Below, piece by piece: positions 34,993 through 41,884 of a stretch of 41,884 nucleotides of DNA (its first letter is position 1; every line of letters begins with the position of its first letter). Under the pieces are notes generated by a model. The model was given only the letters and a program-made list of their open reading frames with translations. It was not told the DNA's origin and ran no database searches. The stretch comes from Alphaproteobacteria bacterium (GTDB lineage Bacteria > Pseudomonadota > Alphaproteobacteria > Rickettsiales > UBA8987), in contig JAUIEX010000013.1 of assembly GCA_030429725.1 (NCBI GenBank), positions 1-41,884 on the forward strand. Reading direction: 5' to 3'. The translations under genes were made by a program, and so were the position numbers.

Positions 34993-35613
34993 ATGACGGA
35001 CATGTTGGTTTATGCGGGTTTTTGGCGGCGTTTTGCAGCAACAATTCTGGATACGTTCATTCTGGCCATGCCGATTACGGCAATAGTGATATTGCTGGCC
35101 GGGAACCTATTGGACACACCACCGCCCCCAACGGATATGGCATCGATAATGCAGGAGGCCAACCGCAAGGCAGAAGCAACATACAGCCCGTTAGATACCA
35201 AGCGGTTGCAGCAATTAATTCTGAAAAAAACGCGCGGGACAGAGACGGAAAGTGAGATGCCGCCATGGGTAAATCTGTTATCGTGCGTTGTGCTTATTAT
35301 GACCACAATTCTGCTGACGGCCTCGCGCCGGATGCAGGCCACGCCGGGGAAATGGCTGCTGAATATGCGGATTATTGATGCAGAAACCGGGCATGCCATA
35401 TCAAAAGGTCAGGCTGCTTTGCGCTATGTGGGATATGTTGCAAGCTCATTAGTGCTTTGTCTTGGCTATGTGATGGTGGCGTTTACCAGACAAAAAACCG
35501 GACTGCATGATCTGATTGCCCGCACGCGGGTGGTGATAGGGCGTGTGCCGCTGAGAGAGCAACGTGGCCGGGGTGATGAGGTGCACACAATCACTAACGG
35601 CGCGGCCGATTAG
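34993..35613 (+). CDS. RDD-family membrane protein
   Basis: A 206-residue protein with three or four membrane helices. The N-terminal YAGFWRRFAATILDTFIL is the RDD motif region (Arg, then Asp pairs), and TPGKWLLNMRIIDAETG, followed by TGLHDLIARTRVV, matches the family's C-terminal half. A soluble loop of about 60 residues lies between helices 2 and 3. RDD proteins are poorly characterised; some act as cation/proton antiporters. ATG 34993 has a strong GGAGGAAGG site; the longer frame overlaps the DUF167 gene and is rejected. Confidence 0.87.
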   Translation: MTDMLVYAGFWRRFAATILDTFILAMPITAIVILLAGNLLDTPPPPTDMASIMQEANRKAEATYSPLDTKRLQQLILKKTRGTETESEMPPWVNLLSCVVLIMTTILLTASRRMQATPGKWLLNMRIIDAETGHAISKGQAALRYVGYVASSLVLCLGYVMVAFTRQKTGLHDLIARTRVVIGRVPLREQRGRGDEVHTITNGAAD

Positions 35614-35622
35614 CCCCCACCA

Positions 35623-35693
35623 AACCCAGGTTAAACTTGATGCCTTCAGGCCATGAATAGTTCTGAGTATTTTCTTCAACAGAACCCAGGTTA
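35623..35693. repeat. direct repeat AACCCAGGTTA and short inverted repeat in a convergent gap
   Basis: AACCCAGGTTA occurs at 35623-35633 and 35683-35693. Between them GTTCTG pairs with CAGAAC and could form a hairpin. The gap separates the RDD gene from the MerT-like gene (convergent). On the minus strand it also reads as the open tail of a protein (see findings). Confidence 0.4.
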
Positions 35694-35697
35694 CGCT

Positions 35698-36093
35698 CTA
35701 ATAAAAGAGATGCACGGCGATGAAGGCAAAAAAGAAACCAACACACCAAATCAAAACCGATCCCCAATAAACCCAGCCACTTACCCGGCGTAAGGAGGTG
35801 CAGGCTTTCGCCTGTTTTGGATCAATTGGGCATGGGGCGTTGCGCGCCCGCCAGCGCATCCAGCCGGCCAGCAAAATCATTCCAGCGGAGATGCCGAACG
35901 TCCACGCCTTATATTTCGACAATGCCACCAGCCACGGCGCAGCACTCACCAGCCCGGCCAGCGCCGCGCCGGCGCCCAGCGTCACCAATAAGGCCGGCAG
36001 AGCGCAGCAGAGCAGCGTCCCAATGGAGGTAAACAGGCTAAGAATCGGCATCAGGGTTTGCCGCATGCCGAAATTCTCTGTCTTTTTTGTCAC
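35698..36093 (-). CDS. MerT-like heavy-metal transport membrane protein
   Basis: A 131-residue inner-membrane protein with three predicted helices. A Cys pair (29-30) lies in the first helix (TLLCCALPALL) and a second pair (Cys88, Cys98) in the cytoplasmic loop, as in the mercury importer MerT. The rest is not closely like classical MerT, so copper, mercury or another soft metal is possible. GTG 36093 directly abuts the stop of the MerP-like gene (TAAGTG), so the two are co-translated. It ends an operon of three genes. Confidence 0.72.
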   Translation of the reverse strand: MTKKTENFGMRQTLMPILSLFTSIGTLLCCALPALLVTLGAGAALAGLVSAAPWLVALSKYKAWTFGISAGMILLAGWMRWRARNAPCPIDPKQAKACTSLRRVSGWVYWGSVLIWCVGFFFAFIAVHLFY

Positions 36094-36468
36094 TTAGCAG
36101 CCTTTCTCAATCTGCCCCACATCGTAACCGGAATCGGTAATAAGCCTGGTCAGCAGCGCATCATCCATCATCGTGCCCGGCTTCATGGCAATGCTCACCA
36201 AACTGTGATCCAGATCCACCTCAATGGCGGAGACTTCCCCCCGCTTGCCAAAAACTTTTTCCAGGGCACGGGCGCAGAAATCGCACACCATCCCGTTAAC
36301 CGTTACCTTCACAACATCCGCGCACGCTGCGCCCGCAATGCCGGAAGCAGTTTCCTGCGTTACCGGCTGACCGTCATCACCGGAATGGTCATGACCCTTA
36401 TCGGCTGCAAAGGCCGGCGTGAAACATAGCAGGGCAAAAAATGCTGCCATGACTGTTAAAATTTTCAT
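36094..36468 (-). CDS. periplasmic heavy-metal-associated (MerP-like) protein
   Basis: A 124-residue exported protein. The signal peptide is residues 1-21 (cut near AFAAD). A short His/Asp-rich stretch (GHDHSGDD) follows. An HMA ferredoxin-like domain begins near 50 with the metal site GMVCDFCARALEKVF (Cys62, Cys65). It probably binds a soft metal in the periplasm and passes it to the MerT-like protein encoded next. The HMA motif resembles copper-chaperone forms as much as MerP, so the metal is open. ATG 36468 has an AAGGAGA site and lies 11 bases behind the outer-membrane-like gene. Confidence 0.82.
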   Translation of the reverse strand: MKILTVMAAFFALLCFTPAFAADKGHDHSGDDGQPVTQETASGIAGAACADVVKVTVNGMVCDFCARALEKVFGKRGEVSAIEVDLDHSLVSIAMKPGTMMDDALLTRLITDSGYDVGQIEKGC

Positions 36469-36479
36469 GAATCTTCTCC

Positions 36480-37124
36480 TTAAAGTCTGATTACCCAGTT
36501 GAATAGCACATCCCCATTCTCATTCATTCCGGCTTCCGCAAGATATTCACCCTTGAAGAAACGAACAAGCGGCGTCACCGTAAAATGATCCTCCGCCTCC
36601 GGATTATGGTCAAGCTGCAGCATCAGCCATGTGTGTAAATCTCCGTAATCACCCACATATGGCGCGATGCCAACCCGCGCTTTTTGCGTAAAGAATGTTG
36701 CAATATCCCCCGCATCATAAGCGCGATTTTCATAGCTGGCAAAGAAGCGGCGATCTTCCCAATCCAGCGCCAACCCCGTGAAGGCCGCCAGCTCGGTTTT
36801 TCCGTCAAAGGCCTGATAATCACTGTAAGCCAGACCCGCACCGCTTTTGAGATAAAAATTGGCCTGTGATGCCAGTGCATTCCAGCGTTTTGCCAGATAA
36901 TTCAGCTGCACACCGTGAAACTGCCAATCCTCTTCCCGCCAATATTCCGCCTTATACCCAAGCGAATATTTCGCGCTGGGTGAGTAATGAAGATGAAGCG
37001 CGTTGGCGTCCATATCGTTCATCTGCATCACCGTCCAGCCTCCGGGATAGGAAACGGGACGTGCCAGCACCGGCAGTGCCGTGCAACAGATTACCATCAA
37101 AAAAACTCGGCATAACATTTGCAT
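36480..37124 (-). CDS. exported outer-membrane-like protein in a metal operon
   Basis: A 214-residue protein with a signal peptide (hydrophobic 4-20, cut near VLARP). The mature part is rich in Tyr/Trp/Phe and alternating strands (SLGYKAEYWREEDWQFHGVQLNY) and ends in the strand NGDVLFNWVIRL, as outer-membrane barrels do. I recognise no named family. Its stop is 11 bases before the MerP-like gene, so it is the first gene of the metal operon. A role in metal entry or sensing at the outer membrane is an inference from context. Confidence 0.7.
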   Translation of the reverse strand: MQMLCRVFLMVICCTALPVLARPVSYPGGWTVMQMNDMDANALHLHYSPSAKYSLGYKAEYWREEDWQFHGVQLNYLAKRWNALASQANFYLKSGAGLAYSDYQAFDGKTELAAFTGLALDWEDRRFFASYENRAYDAGDIATFFTQKARVGIAPYVGDYGDLHTWLMLQLDHNPEAEDHFTVTPLVRFFKGEYLAEAGMNENGDVLFNWVIRL

Positions 37125-37189
37125 ATCTGCGCATTACACCACATCATGTGGGAAATGAACAGGCCGGACATCAACAGGCAGATTTCCTT

Positions 37190-38101
37190 CTAACGGAAGG
37201 CCATGCCCAAAATTTTATACGCTAATTTAGCGGCCAGAAAATCACAGGCATGCCAGCCCTCAATGGGGGCAAGCTCATTGATATCCGCACCCACAATAGT
37301 GCTTATTTTTGCTGCCTCGGAAATGATCTCAATCACCTCGTCCCAGAACATTCCGCCCGGCTCCGGCGTGCCGGTGGCCGGCATCAGGCTGCCGTCAAGC
37401 CCGTCCACATCAAAGGTCAGATAAACCGGCCGCCCCTTCAAATGGGAAACGATCTCCGCCACATCCCAGCGCTTTCTGTCCTTGCCCCAATAGATATGGA
37501 TGCGGTTCCGGTTGGCTTCCAGGAAGGGAATTTCTTCAGCTGAGATATTGCGAATGCCACAGGAAACCAGCTCTATATGCGCACCACGATTGGCCACCGC
37601 ATCATCATCCAGGCAGCGGCGCAATGCGCTGGCATGGCTGTAATGCTCGCCCTCATAGCCATCACGCAAATCAGCATGGGCATCAAAATGCAGAATTGCC
37701 AGATCAGGATATTGCGCGGCAAACGGGCGAATGCTCCCCGCCGTGATGGCATGTTCCCCGCCGAAGGTGAAAGGAAATTTACCATCCGCCAGCACCTGAC
37801 GCACAATGCCTTCCAGCTGTGCCAGCGCCTGTTTCTGCCCTTTGGCAATGGCCGGTTCTTCCAGTGTGACAATGCCAATCTTCCGATAGGGCTCATGCCA
37901 CAACGCTTCGTCAAACAGCTCTACCTCATGGCTGGCGGCGATCATCGCCTGCGGTCCGGCATGTGTGCCGCCGCCATAGCTGACCGAAGCTTCCAGCCCA
38001 AAAGGAATAATCACCGCCTTCGCATCTTCATACGAAACGGCATCTTCTTCCTTCAGGCCAAGAAAGCCATTTTCGGGTGGATAGCATTCCACGGTTATCA
38101 C
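37190..38101 (-). CDS. speB: agmatinase-like ureohydrolase
   Basis: A 303-residue enzyme of the arginase/agmatinase superfamily. All metal-binding motifs are present: GGEHAIT (His), FDAHADLRD and FDVDGLD (two Mn2+ ions). The length and the neighbouring polyamine genes favour agmatinase, which turns agmatine into putrescine and urea. No arginine decarboxylase lies in the window, so agmatine would come from elsewhere or the substrate is another guanidino compound. The GTG start at 38101 overlaps the TGA of the SET-domain gene (GTGA) and is therefore coupled to it. It is the last gene of the polyamine operon. Confidence 0.9.
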   Translation of the reverse strand: MITVECYPPENGFLGLKEEDAVSYEDAKAVIIPFGLEASVSYGGGTHAGPQAMIAASHEVELFDEALWHEPYRKIGIVTLEEPAIAKGQKQALAQLEGIVRQVLADGKFPFTFGGEHAITAGSIRPFAAQYPDLAILHFDAHADLRDGYEGEHYSHASALRRCLDDDAVANRGAHIELVSCGIRNISAEEIPFLEANRNRIHIYWGKDRKRWDVAEIVSHLKGRPVYLTFDVDGLDGSLMPATGTPEPGGMFWDEVIEIISEAAKISTIVGADINELAPIEGWHACDFLAAKLAYKILGMAFR

Positions 38102-38496
38102 TTCACCTCTATGGCATGATGACTAGCAAAAGCATAAGGCTTACGGCTAAATTCATGGTAGTTACAGGTCAGCTCTTCCCCGGCATCAATATCACGCAGG
38201 GCGTAGCCAAATTGCGTTGGAGGATAGGTGACATTCGGCACATCCGAGTGGTTCATAAACCGGCCATTATCACTTTCTAAAATCATTACGCCCGGCAATT
38301 CCTTATCCAGATAGCCGTAAATTGTCAGAAAATCACGTACCGCTTCCGGCAGGTGCGGAATATCTTTCTCTGAAATCTTAATATCAAATGGTGCATTCAA
38401 CTGCCAGATCAACGCACCGGCTGCAACCTTCTGGCAGGAGAAGACTTCCAGCCCGTGAATGTGGCTCATTTTCACTTCCGTCCGTATGGTGAGCAT
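38098..38496 (-). CDS. small SET-domain protein
   Basis: A 132-residue protein made of little more than a SET domain: HGLEVFSCQKVAAGALIW at the start, then NGRFMNHSDVPNV and GYALRDIDAGEELTCNY. The NHSxxPN and GEELTxxY motifs bind SAM and the target lysine in SET methyltransferases. Start is ATG 38496 (AGG upstream, 7 bases after the preceding stop); ATG 38469 has a better GGAAG site and would give 123 residues. The protein's N-terminus and any Zn-binding post-SET cysteines are missing. Its substrate is unknown; its place in a polyamine operon is notable. Confidence 0.82.
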   Translation of the reverse strand: MLTIRTEVKMSHIHGLEVFSCQKVAAGALIWQLNAPFDIKISEKDIPHLPEAVRDFLTIYGYLDKELPGVMILESDNGRFMNHSDVPNVTYPPTQFGYALRDIDAGEELTCNYHEFSRKPYAFASHHAIEVK

Positions 38497-38503
38497 GGCA
38501 GAC

Positions 38504-39559
38504 CTACTGAGAGAAGATTTGGCTGAACTGGCGTGCAGTTCGCTCTTTCCAGTAGCCGCGATGGTAGGCGTCACTGGCAAGCAGTGGCATAACGGAGCCT
38601 GCCTCGGCAAACACCATTTGCTCATAAGCGGTATCCACCTTTCCCCATGAACATGCTTCTTTCAGTGTAGAGCTGGAACATGCCCCGTCACGCACGTCCG
38701 CCACCGTGATCTGCACCGCATATTTATGCATGTCCACTTCCTTGCCCAGCACTTCGGCGCACACCACCGTATCCTGCACAAAGTTTTTCGGCACGCCGCC
38801 GCCAATCATCAGCAGGCCGGTGGTTCCCGCCTTAATTTTAATATCCGTCAGCTCCCGGAAATCACGGATAGAATCAATCGTCATATGTTTTTCCGGGTTA
38901 TCCACCTGATGCTTCACCAGCCCAAAACCGGCGGAAGAATCCGTAAAGGCCGGGCAGAAAATCGGCACGTTCTTTTCATAAGCAAGCTGGATCAGTGATT
39001 CCTCTTTTTTGGCATTGCCGGCGGCAAGCCATTTGCCCATTTCATAAATGAACTCGCGGGAACTATAAGGCCGCGCCTCCAGGCTATTGGCAATTTCATA
39101 GAGCGTGTGATCGCAGGCCTGCAATTCCTCTTCGTCAATATAGGTGTCATAAATCCGGTCAATATAGAGATCGCGCAATTGCATATCATCCTGACCATGC
39201 GCACTGCCCTGATAATGTTTGAAGCCCAGCGCTTCAAAGAAATCCATATCCACAATGGAAGCGCCGGTGGCCACAATGGCATCCACCATATTATATTTCA
39301 CCATATCGGCATAAAGCTTCATGCATCCGCCGGCGGATGTAGACCCGGCAAGGGTCAGAATCACCGAACAATTCTTGTCCTTCAGCATCATGTTGTAAAT
39401 CTCGGTTGCGCGTGCCAGATCGCGTGAGGTGAAAGACATTTTGTCCATGCCGTCAATGATCGGACGCGCATCAAAGGACGTGATGTCTATATGCTCCACT
39501 TCCGTGTGCAGTAATGCGGCTTTAGAGCTGAGGGCAGGTTTTTTCTGTGGCTGGTTCAT
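38504..39559 (-). CDS. deoxyhypusine synthase-like protein
   Basis: A 351-residue NAD-dependent enzyme of the deoxyhypusine synthase family. Visible are LTLAGSTSAGG near 70 (NAD-binding region), VDAIVATGAS, PIFCPAFTDSSAG, IGGGVPKNF, and EACSWGKVD with the lysine that forms the covalent intermediate. In archaea and eukaryotes this enzyme modifies eIF5A, which bacteria lack. Bacterial members are thought to move an aminobutyl group to a small amine instead, for example making homospermidine. It sits between ornithine decarboxylase (33 bases upstream) and the SET-domain gene on the same strand, so polyamine metabolism is well supported; the exact product is inferred. Confidence 0.9.
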   Translation of the reverse strand: MNQPQKKPALSSKAALLHTEVEHIDITSFDARPIIDGMDKMSFTSRDLARATEIYNMMLKDKNCSVILTLAGSTSAGGCMKLYADMVKYNMVDAIVATGASIVDMDFFEALGFKHYQGSAHGQDDMQLRDLYIDRIYDTYIDEEELQACDHTLYEIANSLEARPYSSREFIYEMGKWLAAGNAKKEESLIQLAYEKNVPIFCPAFTDSSAGFGLVKHQVDNPEKHMTIDSIRDFRELTDIKIKAGTTGLLMIGGGVPKNFVQDTVVCAEVLGKEVDMHKYAVQITVADVRDGACSSSTLKEACSWGKVDTAYEQMVFAEAGSVMPLLASDAYHRGYWKERTARQFSQIFSQ

Positions 39560-39592
39560 GGGATGTTCCTTTCTTGTTGAATGCGCCGGTTA

Positions 39593-40795
39593 TCAGGCGG
39601 CAATAATTTCTAGTTTTTCATGCGCGGAGTGCGCCTTATTGTCACCATACATGGTCATCAGCGGTTCGTCGGAAACATGGATCAATTCATCCGCGCACTG
39701 AAAGCCGTTAAAAGCCGTTGCCAGTGACCGCGCATATGCACCCATCTGGCCAATTTCAATATAATCGCCTTCCGCCACGTCACTTGGCAGATAGAACGGC
39801 CCCTCCATATGATCCAGTGAGTCACAGGTTGGGCCATAAAAACTAAATGGCCGCAGATCCGTTGAATAGACCTCTTCCTTGCAGAGCAACTTCATTGGGA
39901 AAATAAATTTCGGCGTGCCGGCATCAAACAAGCTGCCATAGGTGCCATCGTTAATGTAAAGATAATCCCCTTTGCGCATTTCCACCCGCACGATCAGCGA
40001 CATGGATTCCGCCACCATCGCCCGTCCCGGCTCTGCCAGAAGCTGCATGGATTCATGGTTCGGGATATTGGCAAATTCCTGATGGATTGCATCAAAATAA
40101 GATTGCAGATCCGGTGGAATCATCCCCGGATACACGGATGGAAAACCGCCGCCAACATTAAAATAATCCAGCATCACATCCGCCTGCCGCACCACCTGAG
40201 ACGCCATCCGCATCGCAATCCGGTAGGCATCGGGGTGCATGCATTGCGAACCCACATGAAAGCTCACGCCAACTTTCATCGCCGCCTGCGCCACTTGTTT
40301 AATCAGCGCCGGGGCATCCTGCAAATTCACGCCAAATTTTTCGGCCAGCGCCAGCTCGGCAAAGTTGTTCGGAATAGACAAACGCACATGAAGGTTCAGA
40401 TCTGTGGCATGATCCGTTTCTTCAAGAATCTTCACAAGCTCCGCTTCGCTGTCCAGTGAGAAATGCCGAACACCAAACTCATGGTAAGCCTGCCGGATGG
40501 CATAGCGCGGCTTCACCGGATGCATAAAATAAAGCGTGACATCAGAAAATAACCGGCGCACCAGCTTCACCTCTTCCAAAGAGGCCACATCAAAGCTGGA
40601 AATACCCTGATCATACAGCAATTGCAGCACCGTTTCCGATGGGTTGGTTTTCACCGCAAAAAGATGCGTGCCCTGAAAGACATCCTGAAGATACTCCGCG
40701 CTGCGTTTCAGCGTATGCGGACGCAGCACAAATTGCGGCTGGTGCAATAAGGATGTTTCGGCAAGTGAGTCAATTGATTGTAATTGGCTATGCAT
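39593..40795 (-). CDS. ornithine decarboxylase, alanine-racemase-fold type
   Basis: A 400-residue PLP enzyme of the fold-III (eukaryotic-type) ornithine/lysine decarboxylase family. The PLP lysine is Lys49 (LFAVKTNPSE). FHVGSQ, YFNVGGGFPSVY, LAEPGRA and FYGPTCDSLD are typical; the Cys in the last motif enters the active site from the partner subunit. It should make putrescine (or cadaverine) for the deoxyhypusine-synthase-like enzyme downstream. ATG 40795 has a CAGGAGAA site. A leader resembling the alphaproteobacterial speF RNA precedes it, so post-transcriptional control is likely. Confidence 0.92.
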   Translation of the reverse strand: MHSQLQSIDSLAETSLLHQPQFVLRPHTLKRSAEYLQDVFQGTHLFAVKTNPSETVLQLLYDQGISSFDVASLEEVKLVRRLFSDVTLYFMHPVKPRYAIRQAYHEFGVRHFSLDSEAELVKILEETDHATDLNLHVRLSIPNNFAELALAEKFGVNLQDAPALIKQVAQAAMKVGVSFHVGSQCMHPDAYRIAMRMASQVVRQADVMLDYFNVGGGFPSVYPGMIPPDLQSYFDAIHQEFANIPNHESMQLLAEPGRAMVAESMSLIVRVEMRKGDYLYINDGTYGSLFDAGTPKFIFPMKLLCKEEVYSTDLRPFSFYGPTCDSLDHMEGPFYLPSDVAEGDYIEIGQMGAYARSLATAFNGFQCADELIHVSDEPLMTMYGDNKAHSAHEKLEIIAA

Positions 40796-40871
40796 AGCAA
40801 TTCTCCTGATAATTAGGTGGCAAGCAGCCACAAAATCACCATTGCCTCGTAGAACGTGCCCACTGGTCCCC
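40796..40871 (-). ncRNA. candidate speF-type 5' leader RNA
   Basis: Between the promoter and the decarboxylase start the mRNA reads GGGGACCAGUGGGCACG, then UUCUACGAGGC, then GUGGCUGCUUGCCAC. GUGGC and GCCAC can pair as a hairpin, while GGCAA (in GAGGCAAUGG) could instead pair with UUGCC, giving two competing structures. This matches what I remember of the speF motif, described upstream of ornithine decarboxylase genes in alphaproteobacteria. It is a resemblance from memory, not a covariance-model hit. Confidence 0.5.
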
Positions 40872-40877
40872 GCCTGC

Positions 40878-40905
40878 TTAATACGGACTTTGCAGGAAAA
40901 AGCAA
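40878..40905 (-). promoter_or_regulatory. promoter of the polyamine operon
   Basis: Read on the minus strand: TTGCTT (40905-40900), a 16-base spacer and TATTAA (40883-40878). Transcription would start near 40871, exactly where the speF-like leader sequence begins. This is the only promoter I see for the four-gene operon down to 37190. Confidence 0.5.
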
Positions 40906-41343
40906 GTAACTTTTTTTACACATAAACCACCGGTCAACTATCTGACCTATCGGGTATTTTATTCCTTACGCCGCCATTGGCGCCCATGCGAAACAGTGGC
41001 CGCCGGCTAAAATTCCGCGTCAATATAGACGGCGCAAATGGTACGCCGGATACAGTGATTATCTCCGGGAAATCAAAAGCCATGAAAAGCAATCACAGCC
41101 TAAGCAGCCGGAAAAGGAACGCTATCAACCGCCGGTGACGGCAGAGGTGAAGCCCGGCACCAGGCCACTTACCTATACGCTGAAGATTATTTCCCGAAAT
41201 TGCCGGATCAGGTGTGTGTCAATGAGCACCAACCTCCCTCTTTCTATAATGGGCGTGCGGTATTATTGCCTCCAGCTATTAACCTTTCTTTATCAATTAC
41301 ATCTTATCATCAAGGTGAAAGGGTTATTAAGTGGGGAAGAAAG
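40906..41343 (+). other. gene-poor stretch with degenerate coding remnants
   Basis: No intact gene is seen here. On the plus strand, frame around 40960-41160 reads as protein-like sequence (KWYAGYSDYLREIK), and a second frame takes over around 41155-41310 (AEDYFPKLPDQVCVNEHQ). The switch of frame without a start suggests a frameshifted, decaying gene. I do not recognise its family. The base composition becomes more A+T-rich towards the end. A sequence or assembly error is an alternative. Confidence 0.35.
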
Positions 41344-41805
41344 ATGCCAGAATTAGAAACAAATAAAGCACCGTTAAAAGATCATCCAATACTTAATAAT
41401 CTGGATTGGGCGGATAGGTTAGATAAGAACAAGCTGCTGGATCAATTATCCAAGCATGCTTATCGGGTGACAAATCATGATGTGGTCGGGAAGAATTATA
41501 CAAATTTCTCTTCCAAAGTTGAAGAAGCGTCAGAGAAGATTGATAGTACAAGCAATACGCATTTTGCCGTCAAAGCCCATGCAGACCCGCTGATTCTTGA
41601 AAAGCTTATTAAACAAGGGGCGTCCTTTGAGATTGCTACCTATAGCGAGCTGAAGCTGCTGCTGGAAAACGGGCTTACAGAAGACCAAGTGGGTGCCCGT
41701 GTTTCCTTTGGGCAAACCCAAAAAGAGCCAAAGGATATTGCACTGGCACTTAAAAAAGGGCTGCGCACCTTCGCCCCCAATTTTCAGATGAAGTGGAACA
41801 GGTGA
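41344..41805 (+). pseudogene. fold-III PLP decarboxylase fragment, frameshifted
   Basis: ATG 41344 opens a 153-residue frame. Its second half has HFAVKAHADPLILEKLI, then GASFEIATYSELKLLLENGL, clearly like the PLP-lysine region of ornithine/diaminopimelate-type decarboxylases. It stops at about one third of the usual 400 residues. Adding one T in the TTTT run at 41781-41785 restores an expected reading (NFSDEVEQVMI), but that frame meets TAG a few codons later. The gene is therefore broken at least twice or truncated. It is not a close copy of the decarboxylase at 39593 and is on the opposite strand, so it is a diverged or acquired paralogue. Confidence 0.7.
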
Positions 41806-41854
41806 TGATTTAGGTTTTTGTTGGAACTTAGCAATTTCAACAAAGGATTAGATC

Positions 41855-41884
41855 ATGTCAAAGACGGTAATATATACCCACCTG
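41855..41884 (+). CDS. 5' end of an unknown gene, cut by the window edge
   Basis: ATG 41855 follows AAAGGATTAG at a good distance, and ten codons (MSKTVIYTHL) remain before the window ends. Too short to identify. The gene would lie in the AT-rich region beyond the decarboxylase fragment. Confidence 0.35.
   Translation, partial: MSKTVIYTHL

Noticed and set aside
1-41884. tRNA, rRNA and CRISPR arrays
   Set aside because: No tRNA-like cloverleaf or T-loop consensus, no rRNA sequence and no regularly spaced repeats were seen in the gaps between genes.

Overview
The window looks like chromosomal DNA of an alphaproteobacterium. Supporting signs are a ChpT-type histidine phosphotransferase (CckA-ChpT-CtrA relay), a BamF-like lipoprotein directly after lspA, an ihfA-merR pair, an lgt-midA pair, an alphaproteobacterial-type AddB, a mitochondrial-fission-ELM1-like protein, ThyX, and a candidate speF-type leader before an ornithine decarboxylase. 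I cannot assign a genus. Most of the window is moderately GC-rich, with short gaps and many genes on both strands. The two ends (about 1-120 and 41200-41884) are visibly richer in A+T and hold broken genes.

Layout. 1-690: an AT-rich edge and a TrmB-like regulator lacking its DNA-binding half. 729-1985: proA. 2118-4305: two acidic proteins I do not recognise, then a terminator. 4426-5395: lspA and bamF, overlapping. 5576-9714: a large multi-PAS histidine kinase translationally coupled to a receiver-ATPase protein. 9835-15563: fmt, two small unknowns, addB and pheA. 15573-20511: adenosine-kinase-like sugar kinase, thioredoxin-reductase-like ferredoxin-NADP reductase, lgt-midA, ihfA-merR. 20654-26078: ppdK, a DUF2339 membrane protein, thyX. 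26142-28811: an outer-membrane beta-barrel and an O-antigen-ligase-like protein (surface polysaccharide). 28994-31057: chpT and purA, with a REP-like palindrome between them. 31172-35613: a run of plus-strand genes (AEC transporter, ELM1-like, crcB, rluC-like, DUF167, RDD). 35698-37124: a three-gene metal-handling operon (outer-membrane-like protein, MerP-like, MerT-like). 37190-40795: a polyamine operon (ornithine decarboxylase, deoxyhypusine-synthase-like, SET-domain protein, agmatinase-like) behind a putative speF leader. 40906-41884: decayed DNA with a frameshifted second decarboxylase fragment.

How the genes work together. The polyamine operon can make putrescine from ornithine and from agmatine, and its deoxyhypusine-synthase-like enzyme could convert putrescine/spermidine further. 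lgt, lspA and bamF belong to lipoprotein maturation and outer-membrane assembly. ihfA, chpT and a candidate CtrA box (TTAA-N7-TTAA) point to Caulobacter-like global regulation. The least described parts are the kinase/receiver-ATPase pair, the MerT/MerP-like operon with its own outer-membrane-like protein, the deoxyhypusine-synthase/SET/agmatinase/decarboxylase operon, and a recurrent TTAGACACT operator-like motif. All functions are inferred from reading sequence; no database search was possible.
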